In this document: in pieces, positions 41,586 to 49,600 of the stretch
How positions within the stretch are numbered: position 1 is the first letter of the stretch
Layout: every line of letters begins with the position of its first letter
NCBI RefSeq assembly: GCF_018687355.1
Contig: NZ_CP061288.1
Location: 1,250,144 to 1,314,143, forward strand
Direction: 5' to 3'
Length of the DNA stretch: 64,000 nucleotides
Source of the DNA: Polynucleobacter sp. VK25
GTDB taxonomy: Bacteria; Pseudomonadota; Gammaproteobacteria; Burkholderiales; Burkholderiaceae
The notes under the pieces: model-generated
The model's input: the letters and a program-made list of their open reading frames with translations, nothing else
Told to the model about the DNA's origin: nothing
Database searches by the model: none
Program-made: the position numbers and the translations under genes

Positions 41586-42835
41586 TGCTTGCGCCCAATA
41601 TTCATTAATTGATAACCATCATCACGTGTTAGCCAAGATAGAAATACTTCATTCCCTCGAGCTAACAACAGAGGGTGATCGCTATACCCTACTGTACTTG
41701 CCAATATTTTAGGTGAACTCCAGGTGTTGCCATCATCAGCAGACTCTTTCAGATAAACCGATGACTGCTTCCCATCAAATTCTTTCCATACTAGCCATAC
41801 TTTCTGATCTGAGGCAAAAAGATAAGGTCTTGCAACATTAGATCCTTCTGCACCAATTTGGCTTGGCTTTGAATAAGTAAACCCTTGATTGCTAGAGTTG
41901 GCATAAAACACGCCAGAACGCTTACTGCCTTGCGTATACCAAGCAACATGGAATTTTCCTGTCCCTGATACTGCAATAGATGGACCGTGATGTGGGCATG
42001 CATCCGTTTTCCAATCATCATCCGCCACCCTGCGAACAGGCTCGGCACCCTTACTAGAGATCACCTGAGAGGCTTGGTCTCGTATACCTCCAGGATAGAT
42101 GGCACGATAGGCAATGACTGGCTGGTTTTGTGGATCCAAAGCTGCGCCGATACGGCAGCACTCACAACTGCTCTCGTTAGCAAAACGCTCCGTCTGAAAT
42201 GTCTTCCCGCCATCCTGCGAAGTTGAATACGCAATAGAGCCACCCAAACGCCTCTCACCACCCTGCTTTGCCTTAGCAACTAGGCGCTTATCTATCCAAG
42301 AAATAAAGATAGAGTTATCCGACCTAATAATTACCGAAGGAAAGCGCTGACTAGAGCCATCCTTAACTAAAGTTTCTGGACTGGTAAATGAATTACCGCC
42401 ATCCGTAGATCGAACAGTATTGATTTGAGCATTCCAATTCGCATCTTTGAAAAAGGCATATGCTAAAAATATATTCCCCTGTTTATCAGCCACAATTTGT
42501 GGCCTAGCATCACTTCCGGTATCAAGCGATTTACCATGCTCAGCAATTTTGATTGGGGACGTGAATGATTTTCCTAAGTCATTAGATTGTGCAACTGAAA
42601 CCACTCCATTGGCAGTCCATGACAGCAATAATTTTCCATTTGCATCAAAAAAAGGAGTGGCTGCATTTGCACACTCCAAACCAGAATCCTGACAAGTACT
42701 ATTGGGCTTTACATGTGCAGGATTCATCATATGAGATGAATGGTCCATCTGAGCATAGGAGAAATTTAGCGCAAACAATCCCAAGACACCCCCAAAGAGT
42801 GCCTGGATTGTTTGTTTTTTAACTTGCTGATACAT
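41582..42835 (-). CDS. Exported BNR-repeat (sialidase-fold) protein, copper-operon member
   Basis: 417 residues with signal peptide (to about residue 29). At least four Asp-box repeats: SNDLGKSF, STDGGNSF, SQDGGKTF and SADDGNTW, predicting a beta-propeller. The mature N-terminus MDHSSHMMNPAHV is His/Met-rich, and CECC (224-227) and CPHHG add metal-ligand character. Automatic annotation would say exo-alpha-sialidase. The operon (TonB receptor upstream, thioredoxin and PCu(A)C downstream) argues for metal handling instead. Overlaps the receptor stop by one base (TAATG). Confidence 0.8.
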   Translation of the reverse strand: MYQQVKKQTIQALFGGVLGLFALNFSYAQMDHSSHMMNPAHVKPNSTCQDSGLECANAATPFFDANGKLLLSWTANGVVSVAQSNDLGKSFTSPIKIAEHGKSLDTGSDARPQIVADKQGNIFLAYAFFKDANWNAQINTVRSTDGGNSFTSPETLVKDGSSQRFPSVIIRSDNSIFISWIDKRLVAKAKQGGERRLGGSIAYSTSQDGGKTFQTERFANESSCECCRIGAALDPQNQPVIAYRAIYPGGIRDQASQVISSKGAEPVRRVADDDWKTDACPHHGPSIAVSGTGKFHVAWYTQGSKRSGVFYANSSNQGFTYSKPSQIGAEGSNVARPYLFASDQKVWLVWKEFDGKQSSVYLKESADDGNTWSSPKILASTVGYSDHPLLLARGNEVFLSWLTRDDGYQLMNIGRKQ

Positions 42836-45120
42836 TAGAAAATAGCTCGAGCTCCAATGGTAATCGCCTGCGGCATGCCCATCATATAACTAGTCTGGCC
42901 CGTACCAGAGCCGTAAGTAATGTACTGACGATTAAATAAGTTCACTACAGAGGCATACATAGAAACCTGCTGATTTATTTCGTAATTAGCGCGCATCCCA
43001 ACAACGGCGTACGCCGGCACTGGCAGAGAGTGTGCTGGATCCATCCAAGAATTACCGATATAACGAACGTTTGCGGTTAAGCTAGCCTTTGGCAATGGAT
43101 AGTAAGTTAATGCAGCATAGCCCATGTTTTGGGGTGTTCCGCCAAGCTGCGTTCTTAGCGGGTTAAGTGCAGCATCGACACTTGAAGCATTCCATGTAAC
43201 AAACGCTCTTGTGTAGGTGTAAGTTGCATCCGTAGCCCATTTCGAATTAATGTCATGATGCGCCTGAAATTCAAGACCCTGACTTTGAATATTTTGATTA
43301 TTGGAGTAAGAGTTTGCGTTGCTACCATAGCACACTGAGCCGAGTGGGCAAAATGCTAAATATGCAGCCGAACCTTGACTTAGTGTTGCCGCATAAATAG
43401 CGTTTGTAATGTTATTGTTAAAACCAGTTAACTGTACAAAACCAGCCCCCCAGCGGTAATCAGTACCCACCTCATATCCAGTCATATTCTCTGGTGTTAG
43501 GTTTGGATTTGCAAAACTATAAGTTTTTCCGGGTGACCCGTAACTTCTCAGCATATTATTCATTCCAGGAGCATGAAATGCCTGGTACGCAGCTCCACGC
43601 AGGTTCCATTTGTCCGTCAACTGATACAAAAGCCCAAGATTGGGGCTGAGTTTAGTTTGCTTAACAACTTGAGCGTTTGTATATGTTGGGTTTGCTCCAT
43701 TCGCACCAGCCACATAATATTCAGGGACATTACTTGTGTATTGATCCACACGCGCAGACAGAGTAGCCTGTAAAGGAACTTGGGCACTAGTTTTAATCTG
43801 CCCCATTATCCCCGAAAAATTCTGGGTAGCTTTTGCATAGGCTACACCAACATTTGTCTGACCTAAAGCTTGGGTGCTCGGCGTGCCTGCTGTACATTTA
43901 TTAGTGCCCGTACCAGAACAATTGGTAGTAGCCAAACTATTGGCGAAATTTGAGGCGTTAACCTGCCTTAAATCCACCCCTAAAATATATTGCTCAATTA
44001 AAGAATTTTTTAGGTCATGCGTCAATGAAACAGAGCCACCACCAGTGGTCGATGGGTCTTGATATGTAGATGAAATATAAGGGGTATTTGCTGGCGTCAA
44101 CTTAACTGCAGGTGGAGGATTTGTAGTTGCTCCATTTTGCTTATTAAAAATCTCATTTTGATAGAAGCCACTTACAGTCACCTTTTTATCAACGTCTAAT
44201 TTTGTGGTTGTGCCACCCGCAATATTTGTTGTTTGTACCAAATTTGTTGCAAAGCTATAGTTTGAAGATAGATCTGCCATGGTGCTATAACCCATGCGAA
44301 AAAATCCATCGGTATCCTGGCTAAATTTCATATTGCCCTGCATGCGCATATTTGAATTTGATGCGCTGCCATTAGACATGCCCGGTGCAAGGGGTGCCTG
44401 CTGGGGAGTTGCAACGTTTGGAAGTGTTTTTGTAACCCCCCAAAGAGTAGCTGGCGATATTGTGGCAGGACCTACGTAACCTTCAGTACTAAAGTAGTCT
44501 GCTGAAAAACGCAGTTTCACTGCATCACTAACGGCCAAATCCTTCGATACAGCCACATTACCTGTACCGAATGAGCCGTAACTAACCGAAGCCTCATTTT
44601 TACTATTGCTGATATTTTTAGTGTTGATATTGATGACGCCACCCATGCCATAGTTGCCCCACAAACTCGAGACGCCGCCTCGAACAATCTCGATGCTTTC
44701 GATTGACGACATGGGTACCTGATTCCACTGAACCGTGTTGTAGAAAGGGTCTAAAGCAGGAACACCGTCTATCAATACCAAAGATCTAGCATTACCAAGG
44801 CCGCGCATATTAATACTTTGACCAGTTGGGTCTTTCTCATAATACGGGGTGTCATTCAAAAATACGCTAGGGGTATTTTTCAGGATCTGGTCAGGCGTTT
44901 GATCTGGAGCCAACTCCAATACATCTTGTGTCATAACGGTTGTATTCATCGTCATGCGATCCAAGGGGGTATCAGAACGACTGGCATTCACCACTACTTC
45001 GCTTAACCTTTGGTTGTAATCCGGTGGCGGTGCAATCTGCGCTTGCACACCTATTGCCACGAAGGCTGAGCCAAAAATCATGCCTAGGCATGCGCTAATT
45101 TTCTTTTGCTTAAACAACAT
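42835..45120 (-). CDS. TonB-dependent outer-membrane receptor, probably for copper
   Basis: 761 residues. Signal peptide ending GVQAQ, then a TonB box candidate LSEVVVNASR. The plug domain (about 55-165) contains INMRGLGNARSLVLIDGVPALDP and IEIVRGGVSSLWGNYGMGGVINI. A 22-strand-type barrel ends in aromatic Phe. The ligand is assigned from neighbours (PCu(A)C, DUF2946, TlpA), as for OprC/NosA-type copper receptors; the barrel is not otherwise diagnostic. Confidence 0.88.
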   Translation of the reverse strand: MLFKQKKISACLGMIFGSAFVAIGVQAQIAPPPDYNQRLSEVVVNASRSDTPLDRMTMNTTVMTQDVLELAPDQTPDQILKNTPSVFLNDTPYYEKDPTGQSINMRGLGNARSLVLIDGVPALDPFYNTVQWNQVPMSSIESIEIVRGGVSSLWGNYGMGGVININTKNISNSKNEASVSYGSFGTGNVAVSKDLAVSDAVKLRFSADYFSTEGYVGPATISPATLWGVTKTLPNVATPQQAPLAPGMSNGSASNSNMRMQGNMKFSQDTDGFFRMGYSTMADLSSNYSFATNLVQTTNIAGGTTTKLDVDKKVTVSGFYQNEIFNKQNGATTNPPPAVKLTPANTPYISSTYQDPSTTGGGSVSLTHDLKNSLIEQYILGVDLRQVNASNFANSLATTNCSGTGTNKCTAGTPSTQALGQTNVGVAYAKATQNFSGIMGQIKTSAQVPLQATLSARVDQYTSNVPEYYVAGANGANPTYTNAQVVKQTKLSPNLGLLYQLTDKWNLRGAAYQAFHAPGMNNMLRSYGSPGKTYSFANPNLTPENMTGYEVGTDYRWGAGFVQLTGFNNNITNAIYAATLSQGSAAYLAFCPLGSVCYGSNANSYSNNQNIQSQGLEFQAHHDINSKWATDATYTYTRAFVTWNASSVDAALNPLRTQLGGTPQNMGYAALTYYPLPKASLTANVRYIGNSWMDPAHSLPVPAYAVVGMRANYEINQQVSMYASVVNLFNRQYITYGSGTGQTSYMMGMPQAITIGARAIF

Positions 45121-45201
45121 CTACTGCTCCACTTTTTATTACGACAACGCTTTTAAAGATTCGTTGCCAACTACATAGCTAGGCTATGCCCTAATATTTA
45201 A

Positions 45202-45573
45202 TTAGGCTTGTACTGGTGGAGCTGCTGAAGGTGGGGTTACCCAAACGGCGAGAGGCTTAGGCGATTGGTAGAAAAGCTGTGGCAGCAAAGCTAAAGCTTG
45301 CGGAGCCTGAAATGTGAGATTGTTATTGAATGCTGGGGTGATGCTGTTTTGAGCAACGCAATAGGGACAAGGCTGCATTTGATCTGCAACATCTTGATCA
45401 TCTGTCTGAACATCGATTTGCATCTTGGCGCCAGATGTAGAACAAATCTCCATTGCAAAACCTTGGCCATGCTTTGCAAGCGATACCGCTTGAGATGCAG
45501 CTGGCGCTAGCGCACTCATTGCGATTGCAAATGCGGCAACCCAGTGAATGAGGCGGTTTTTATGGAATTTCAT
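45202..45573 (-). CDS. DUF2946-like exported small protein
   Basis: 123 residues with a signal peptide or single helix (HWVAAFAIAMSALAPAASQAV). QMQPCPYCVAQNS gives a CxxC motif in the position of the HCPYC site of DUF2946 proteins, often encoded next to copper receptors. EICSTSGAKM provides another cysteine. First gene of the copper operon, 81 bp before the TonB receptor. Function unproven; a periplasmic copper ligand is plausible. Confidence 0.75.
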   Translation of the reverse strand: MKFHKNRLIHWVAAFAIAMSALAPAASQAVSLAKHGQGFAMEICSTSGAKMQIDVQTDDQDVADQMQPCPYCVAQNSITPAFNNNLTFQAPQALALLPQLFYQSPKPLAVWVTPPSAAPPVQA

Positions 45574-45621
45574 GATGGGTGAATTTTATCGGAATTTTGT
45601 GTTTCTTTCGTCTTTCGCATG

Positions 45622-45645
45622 AAAAAAGGGGCTGACGCCCCTTTT
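45622..45645 (-). terminator. Terminator downstream of tctA
   Basis: GGGGC / GCCCC stem around a four-base loop, followed on the minus strand by TTTTTT. Ends the tctCBA operon before the copper operon. Confidence 0.85.
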
Positions 45646-45677
45646 CCCTTTGAAATCACTATGTCTAGCGTCTTTCC

Positions 45678-47177
45678 TTATGCAGCAGAAACCTTCTTCT
45701 TACCAATCACCTTGCCGATCAATGGCCAGAAGAGGAGGAGCAGAGCTACTGAAGAAATGCCTGCTACCAGGTAGTTGGAGAAGAATACATCCAAGCTGCC
45801 TTGTGAGATCAGCATTGACTGACGGAAGGAGTCTTCCGCACGGTCGCCCAATACCAAGGCCAAGACCATTGGTGCCATTGGGTAATCGAGTTTCTTGAAG
45901 ACATAACCCAATACACCGAAGCCCAACATCAACCAAACGTCAAAAGTCGCGTTGTGAACGGTATATGCGCCCACCGCACAAATCACAATAATGACTGGAG
46001 CAATGATTGAGAATGGAATTCTCAAGATGGAGGCAAACAATGGCACGCAAGTTAATACAACAAACAAGCCAGCCAAGTTACCCAAGTACATACTAGCGAT
46101 CAAGCCCCAAACAAAGTCTGGCTTCTCAACGAAGAGCAATGGGCCAGGTTGTAAACCCCAGATCAACAAGCCACCGAGCAATACCGCTGCAGTTGGTGAG
46201 CCTGGAATACCCAAGGACAACATTGGAAGAAGTGCAGATGTACCAGCTGCGTGAGCCGCTGTTTCTGGAGCAACGATGCCTTCCATTTTGCCGGTACCAA
46301 ACTTGTCGCCTTCTTTAGATACGCGCTTAGCTACACCATAAGCCATAAAGGATGCAGGTGTGGCGCCGCCTGGAGTGATACCCATCCAGCAACCAATCAA
46401 GCAGCTGCGCAATGAAGTAGCCCAGTATTTTGGTAACTCTTTCCAAGTTTCCAAAACAACCTTGCCGCGAATCTTTGCAGCTGCGCCTTGGAATGCCAAG
46501 CCCTCTTCCATTGACAGGAGAATCTCGCCAATACCGAACAAGCCGATCACCGCGATCAAGAAGTCAAAGCCACGCATCAATTCTGGATGGCCGAATGTCA
46601 AACGCAATTGACCTGTAACGGTATCCATACCAACAGTTGCTAGGGCAAAGCCAAGCATCATGGCGGAAATTGTTTTGAATGGTGAGCCCTTATTCATGCC
46701 TACGAAGCTACAGAAGGTCAGCAGGTATACCGAGAAGAACTCTGGTGGGCCAAACTGCAATGCAAACTTAGCAACCAAAGGCGCCAAGAAGGTAATCATC
46801 ACAATTGCGAAGAATGCACCCACAAATGATGATGTGAAAGCAGCTGTCAACGCTTCGCCAGCTTTACCATTACGGGCCATTGGATAACCATCAAAGGTTG
46901 TCGCCACTGACCAAGGTTCACCAGGAATATTAAATAGAACGGATGTAATCGCCCCGCCAAACAATGCGCCCCAGTAAATACAGGACAACATGATGATTGC
47001 GGATGTAGGTGGCATTGTGAATGTCAACGGCAACAGAATTGCAATACCGTTTGCACCGCCAAGGCCAGGCAACACGCCGATGATCACACCGAGGGTTACA
47101 CCAACCAACATCAACAATAAGTTAAAGGGTGTCATTGCAACGGCAAAGCCGTTGAATAGAGCGCTAATTTCTTCCAA
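45678..47177 (-). CDS. tctA: Tripartite tricarboxylate transporter large permease TctA
   Basis: 499 residues, about 11-12 membrane helices. Conserved stretches are GVLPGLGGANGIAILLPLTF, GAITSVLFNIPGEPWSVATTFDGYPMARNGKAGEAL and GIPGSPTAAVLLGGLLIWGLQPGP. Secondary-type uptake of citrate-like or other carboxylates with TctB and a TctC receptor. TTG start with AAGGAG six bases upstream. 41 bp after tctB. Confidence 0.95.
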   Translation of the reverse strand: MEEISALFNGFAVAMTPFNLLLMLVGVTLGVIIGVLPGLGGANGIAILLPLTFTMPPTSAIIMLSCIYWGALFGGAITSVLFNIPGEPWSVATTFDGYPMARNGKAGEALTAAFTSSFVGAFFAIVMITFLAPLVAKFALQFGPPEFFSVYLLTFCSFVGMNKGSPFKTISAMMLGFALATVGMDTVTGQLRLTFGHPELMRGFDFLIAVIGLFGIGEILLSMEEGLAFQGAAAKIRGKVVLETWKELPKYWATSLRSCLIGCWMGITPGGATPASFMAYGVAKRVSKEGDKFGTGKMEGIVAPETAAHAAGTSALLPMLSLGIPGSPTAAVLLGGLLIWGLQPGPLLFVEKPDFVWGLIASMYLGNLAGLFVVLTCVPLFASILRIPFSIIAPVIIVICAVGAYTVHNATFDVWLMLGFGVLGYVFKKLDYPMAPMVLALVLGDRAEDSFRQSMLISQGSLDVFFSNYLVAGISSVALLLLFWPLIGKVIGKKKVSAA

Positions 47178-47218
47178 CTTGAACTCCTTATTTAATCTTT
47201 TTTAATAGTTATTCTTTT

Positions 47219-47746
47219 TTATTGCACACCCAAGAATTCGAGCGGGTTAAACCATGAGCCATGTGGCAATGGAACCTGGAACCAGAACTCGAACATGAGG
47301 TACAGAGCTACGCTCACACCAATTGAAACTGCAATCGCTTTCCACAATGGATATTTACCCAACCAAACCATGAAGATGGCAATGTAAAACACTGAGGAAA
47401 CATAAATACCAATGAGTTGCACACCCAGAACAAACACAATCGCTGGCAATAAAACCGCCATCACTTGCTTGAAAGGCTCTCTCTCAACAAATGTTTCAGT
47501 TTTCTTGTTCTTATTAACGATCGCTGCCTGATAAAGAGTTACCGCGCTCGAAAGCATCATGATCAAGCTAATGTAGAAAGGGAAATAGCCGGCCTCTGGA
47601 CCATCGCTACCCCAGCTGGCACCTAATTTAATGCTGCCTACCATCACCGTCAGACCAATCGCAAGAAATACGATCGCAGTGATGATATCCATTGCTCTCA
47701 CGCTAATTACTGAGTCTTCTTTTAAATTATTTGTATGTTCAGACAT
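47219..47746 (-). CDS. tctB: Tripartite tricarboxylate transporter small permease TctB
   Basis: 175 residues, four membrane helices, poorly conserved as usual for the family. SDGPEAGYFPFYISLIMMLSSAVTL is the typical TctB segment. Between tctC and tctA; a terminator-like hairpin separates it from tctC. Confidence 0.9.
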   Translation of the reverse strand: MSEHTNNLKEDSVISVRAMDIITAIVFLAIGLTVMVGSIKLGASWGSDGPEAGYFPFYISLIMMLSSAVTLYQAAIVNKNKKTETFVEREPFKQVMAVLLPAIVFVLGVQLIGIYVSSVFYIAIFMVWLGKYPLWKAIAVSIGVSVALYLMFEFWFQVPLPHGSWFNPLEFLGVQ

Positions 47747-47787
47747 TTTTTGATTTTTAATAAAGTTGATTAATGCTCTTACTTAAA

Positions 47788-47817
47788 AAATAGGACCCCC
47801 AATTGGAGGTCCTATTT
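47788..47817 (-). terminator. Terminator-like hairpin between tctC and tctB
   Basis: Ten-bp stem AAATAGGACC / GGTCCTATTT with a short inner helix, followed on the minus strand by a run of T. Probably partial termination giving more receptor than permease. Confidence 0.75.
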
Positions 47818-47830
47818 ACTTTCTCTTCAA

Positions 47831-48835
47831 TTACTTGGCCAAGAAGCCAGCTTCAGACATTAACTGCTTGTGTAAAGCTTCATTCAATGTAAGCCAGTTT
47901 CTAAACTCTTTACCACTCATAAATGTTTGGTTAAACGCCCCATCAATCATGAACTTCTTCCACTCTGGAGTAGCGCGAACTTTCTTAAACAACTCAACAT
48001 AGAAGTCAACTTGCTCTTGAGTTACACCAGGAGCCATGAAAATACCACGCAACATAGTGTAGTCAGTTGTTACGCCAGCTTCTTTACAGGTTGGGATGTC
48101 GTACCATGACTGAGTATCCGTAACCTTCTCTTTGTATGGCATACGTGTGTCATCAAATACGCACAGTGCACGTAATTTATTTGCACGCCATTGAGCAACT
48201 GCTTCAATTGGGTTGTTCACAGAAGAATCTACGTGATTACCAACCAACTGAACTGCAACGTCGCCACCCCCTTTAAACGGGATGTATGTGAACTTAGCGC
48301 CAGTTGCCTTTTCAATTGCTACAGTGATGATCTGGTCTTCAGACTTGGAGCCAGTACCACCCATTTTGAATTTGCCAGGACCCGCTGCTTTAGCGGCATC
48401 GATGTATTCCTTTGCTGTCTTGTAAGGCTTTTCAGCGTTGTCCCACAAAACGAATTGGTCAAGCGCCAACATCGCCACTGGAGTGATGTCTTGCCAGTTA
48501 AAAGGAACACCGGTTGCTAATGGAGTAGTAAACAAATTGGAGAGTGTGATCACAATCTTATTTGGATCGCCCTTGGCTTCTTTCATTGCCAAGAAGCCTT
48601 CAGCACCCGCACCAGCACCTTTATTCACAGGAATAATTGCCTGCTTCATCAAATTATTTTTGGTGATGATCCCTTGAATCATACGAGCCATTTGGTCAGC
48701 ACCACCGCCGGGACCGGCAGGAATAATGAACTCAACTGGCTTGTTTGGCTCCCATGCTGCAAAAGCAGGTGAAACGCCAACTACACCGAGGGCTAAAGCG
48801 GTAGATAACAACGCCCCTTTTAACTTCATCTTCAT
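47831..48835 (-). CDS. tctC: Tripartite tricarboxylate transporter receptor TctC
   Basis: 334 residues from ATG 48835, which has GGAG nine bases upstream; a TTG at 48850 is the longer alternative. Signal peptide MKMKLKGALLSTALALGVVGVSPAFAA. Ligand-loop motifs are IPAGPGGGADQMARMI, NKGAGAGAEGFLAM and YIPFKGGGDVAVQLVG. Distinct from the orphan Bug receptor at 22.4 kb. The ligand is unknown; no tctDE two-component pair is adjacent. Confidence 0.92.
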   Translation of the reverse strand: MKMKLKGALLSTALALGVVGVSPAFAAWEPNKPVEFIIPAGPGGGADQMARMIQGIITKNNLMKQAIIPVNKGAGAGAEGFLAMKEAKGDPNKIVITLSNLFTTPLATGVPFNWQDITPVAMLALDQFVLWDNAEKPYKTAKEYIDAAKAAGPGKFKMGGTGSKSEDQIITVAIEKATGAKFTYIPFKGGGDVAVQLVGNHVDSSVNNPIEAVAQWRANKLRALCVFDDTRMPYKEKVTDTQSWYDIPTCKEAGVTTDYTMLRGIFMAPGVTQEQVDFYVELFKKVRATPEWKKFMIDGAFNQTFMSGKEFRNWLTLNEALHKQLMSEAGFLAK

Positions 48836-49132
48836 AAAGTATGTCTCCAAAATGGTTTACCAATTTAATTTGGCTTATCTAATGTGTGTGTGATTTTTAA
48901 ACAAGATGAGCAAGCAGAACTTGACTGCCATCAATAATTTCAAAATCGTTACACATGGGCTTCTGAAATCTAGTAGAAACCCTGATATATCAAGCCAAAG
49001 ACTACAGCTAGTGTACTTACATATGGGCACAAAAACTGCATTTTATGCACGAAAAATGCGCATTTCTGGATGGCGATTAACCGCAAATTAGGACTAGGGT
49101 TTTCCCTGATTATGATCGAAAAATGATGCTGC
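48836..49132. promoter_or_regulatory. Upstream region of tctC
   Basis: 297 bp without a supported gene; a 61-codon frame at 48906-49091 has no coding signs. It holds an inverted repeat GCATTTT / AAAATGC (49038-49059) and AT-rich sequence that could contain the tctC promoter. No exact promoter could be fixed. Confidence 0.35.
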
Positions 49133-49600
49133 TTAACGGAATCGATCTAATAGTTTTTTGCTGACTTTATCCAGTTGCGTGGAGTCCTTAATGAGGAACT
49201 GCAGGCCATTTGAATCTGCAATCAGCAATGTATTGCCAGCAATTCTGCGAATGTCTTCTTCAGCCTTCAGGCGAATTCGGGTAGGACCACGGTCCGTTTC
49301 AATATCCCAAATGCTTGGTGTAGCAAAAGTGGAGACCTTAGTAATTTTTTCAATCACTGGCATGAACTCACGCTCAGCCAACTCTTCCTCAATCAATCCT
49401 AATTCAGCTTCAGAGATCGCACTCATATTTGGGAACCAGCAAAGCTCTTTCCCAGATTGATTCATGATGCCAACACCCGCATCAGGTGCAGTAATTGGAA
49501 ATGCTCTTACTGGATGAACGCCCACATGTCGCTCACCTTTGTTATCAATGAAGACCAGGCGACCTAGTGCATCACGCTCTAGTTGATGAGTCTTGTTCAT
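49133..49600 (-). CDS. Cyanophycin-associated DUF1854 protein
   Basis: 155 residues, DUF1854. Motifs include LERDALGRLVFIDNKGERHVGVHPVRAFPI, GKELCWFPN and DRGPTRIRLKAEEDIRRI. This small soluble family is regularly found with an ABC exporter beside cphA genes. Its biochemical role is unknown. The ATG overlaps the ABC transporter stop (ATGA). Confidence 0.88.
   Translation of the reverse strand: MNKTHQLERDALGRLVFIDNKGERHVGVHPVRAFPITAPDAGVGIMNQSGKELCWFPNMSAISEAELGLIEEELAEREFMPVIEKITKVSTFATPSIWDIETDRGPTRIRLKAEEDIRRIAGNTLLIADSNGLQFLIKDSTQLDKVSKKLLDRFR

Noticed and set aside
41582..42835. Genuine sialidase
   Set aside because: Asp boxes only indicate a propeller; the operon and metal-ligand motifs do not suit glycan hydrolysis.
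48851..49091. Sigma-54 promoter for tctC
   Set aside because: A TGGCA stretch exists, but the GC element is not at the required distance.
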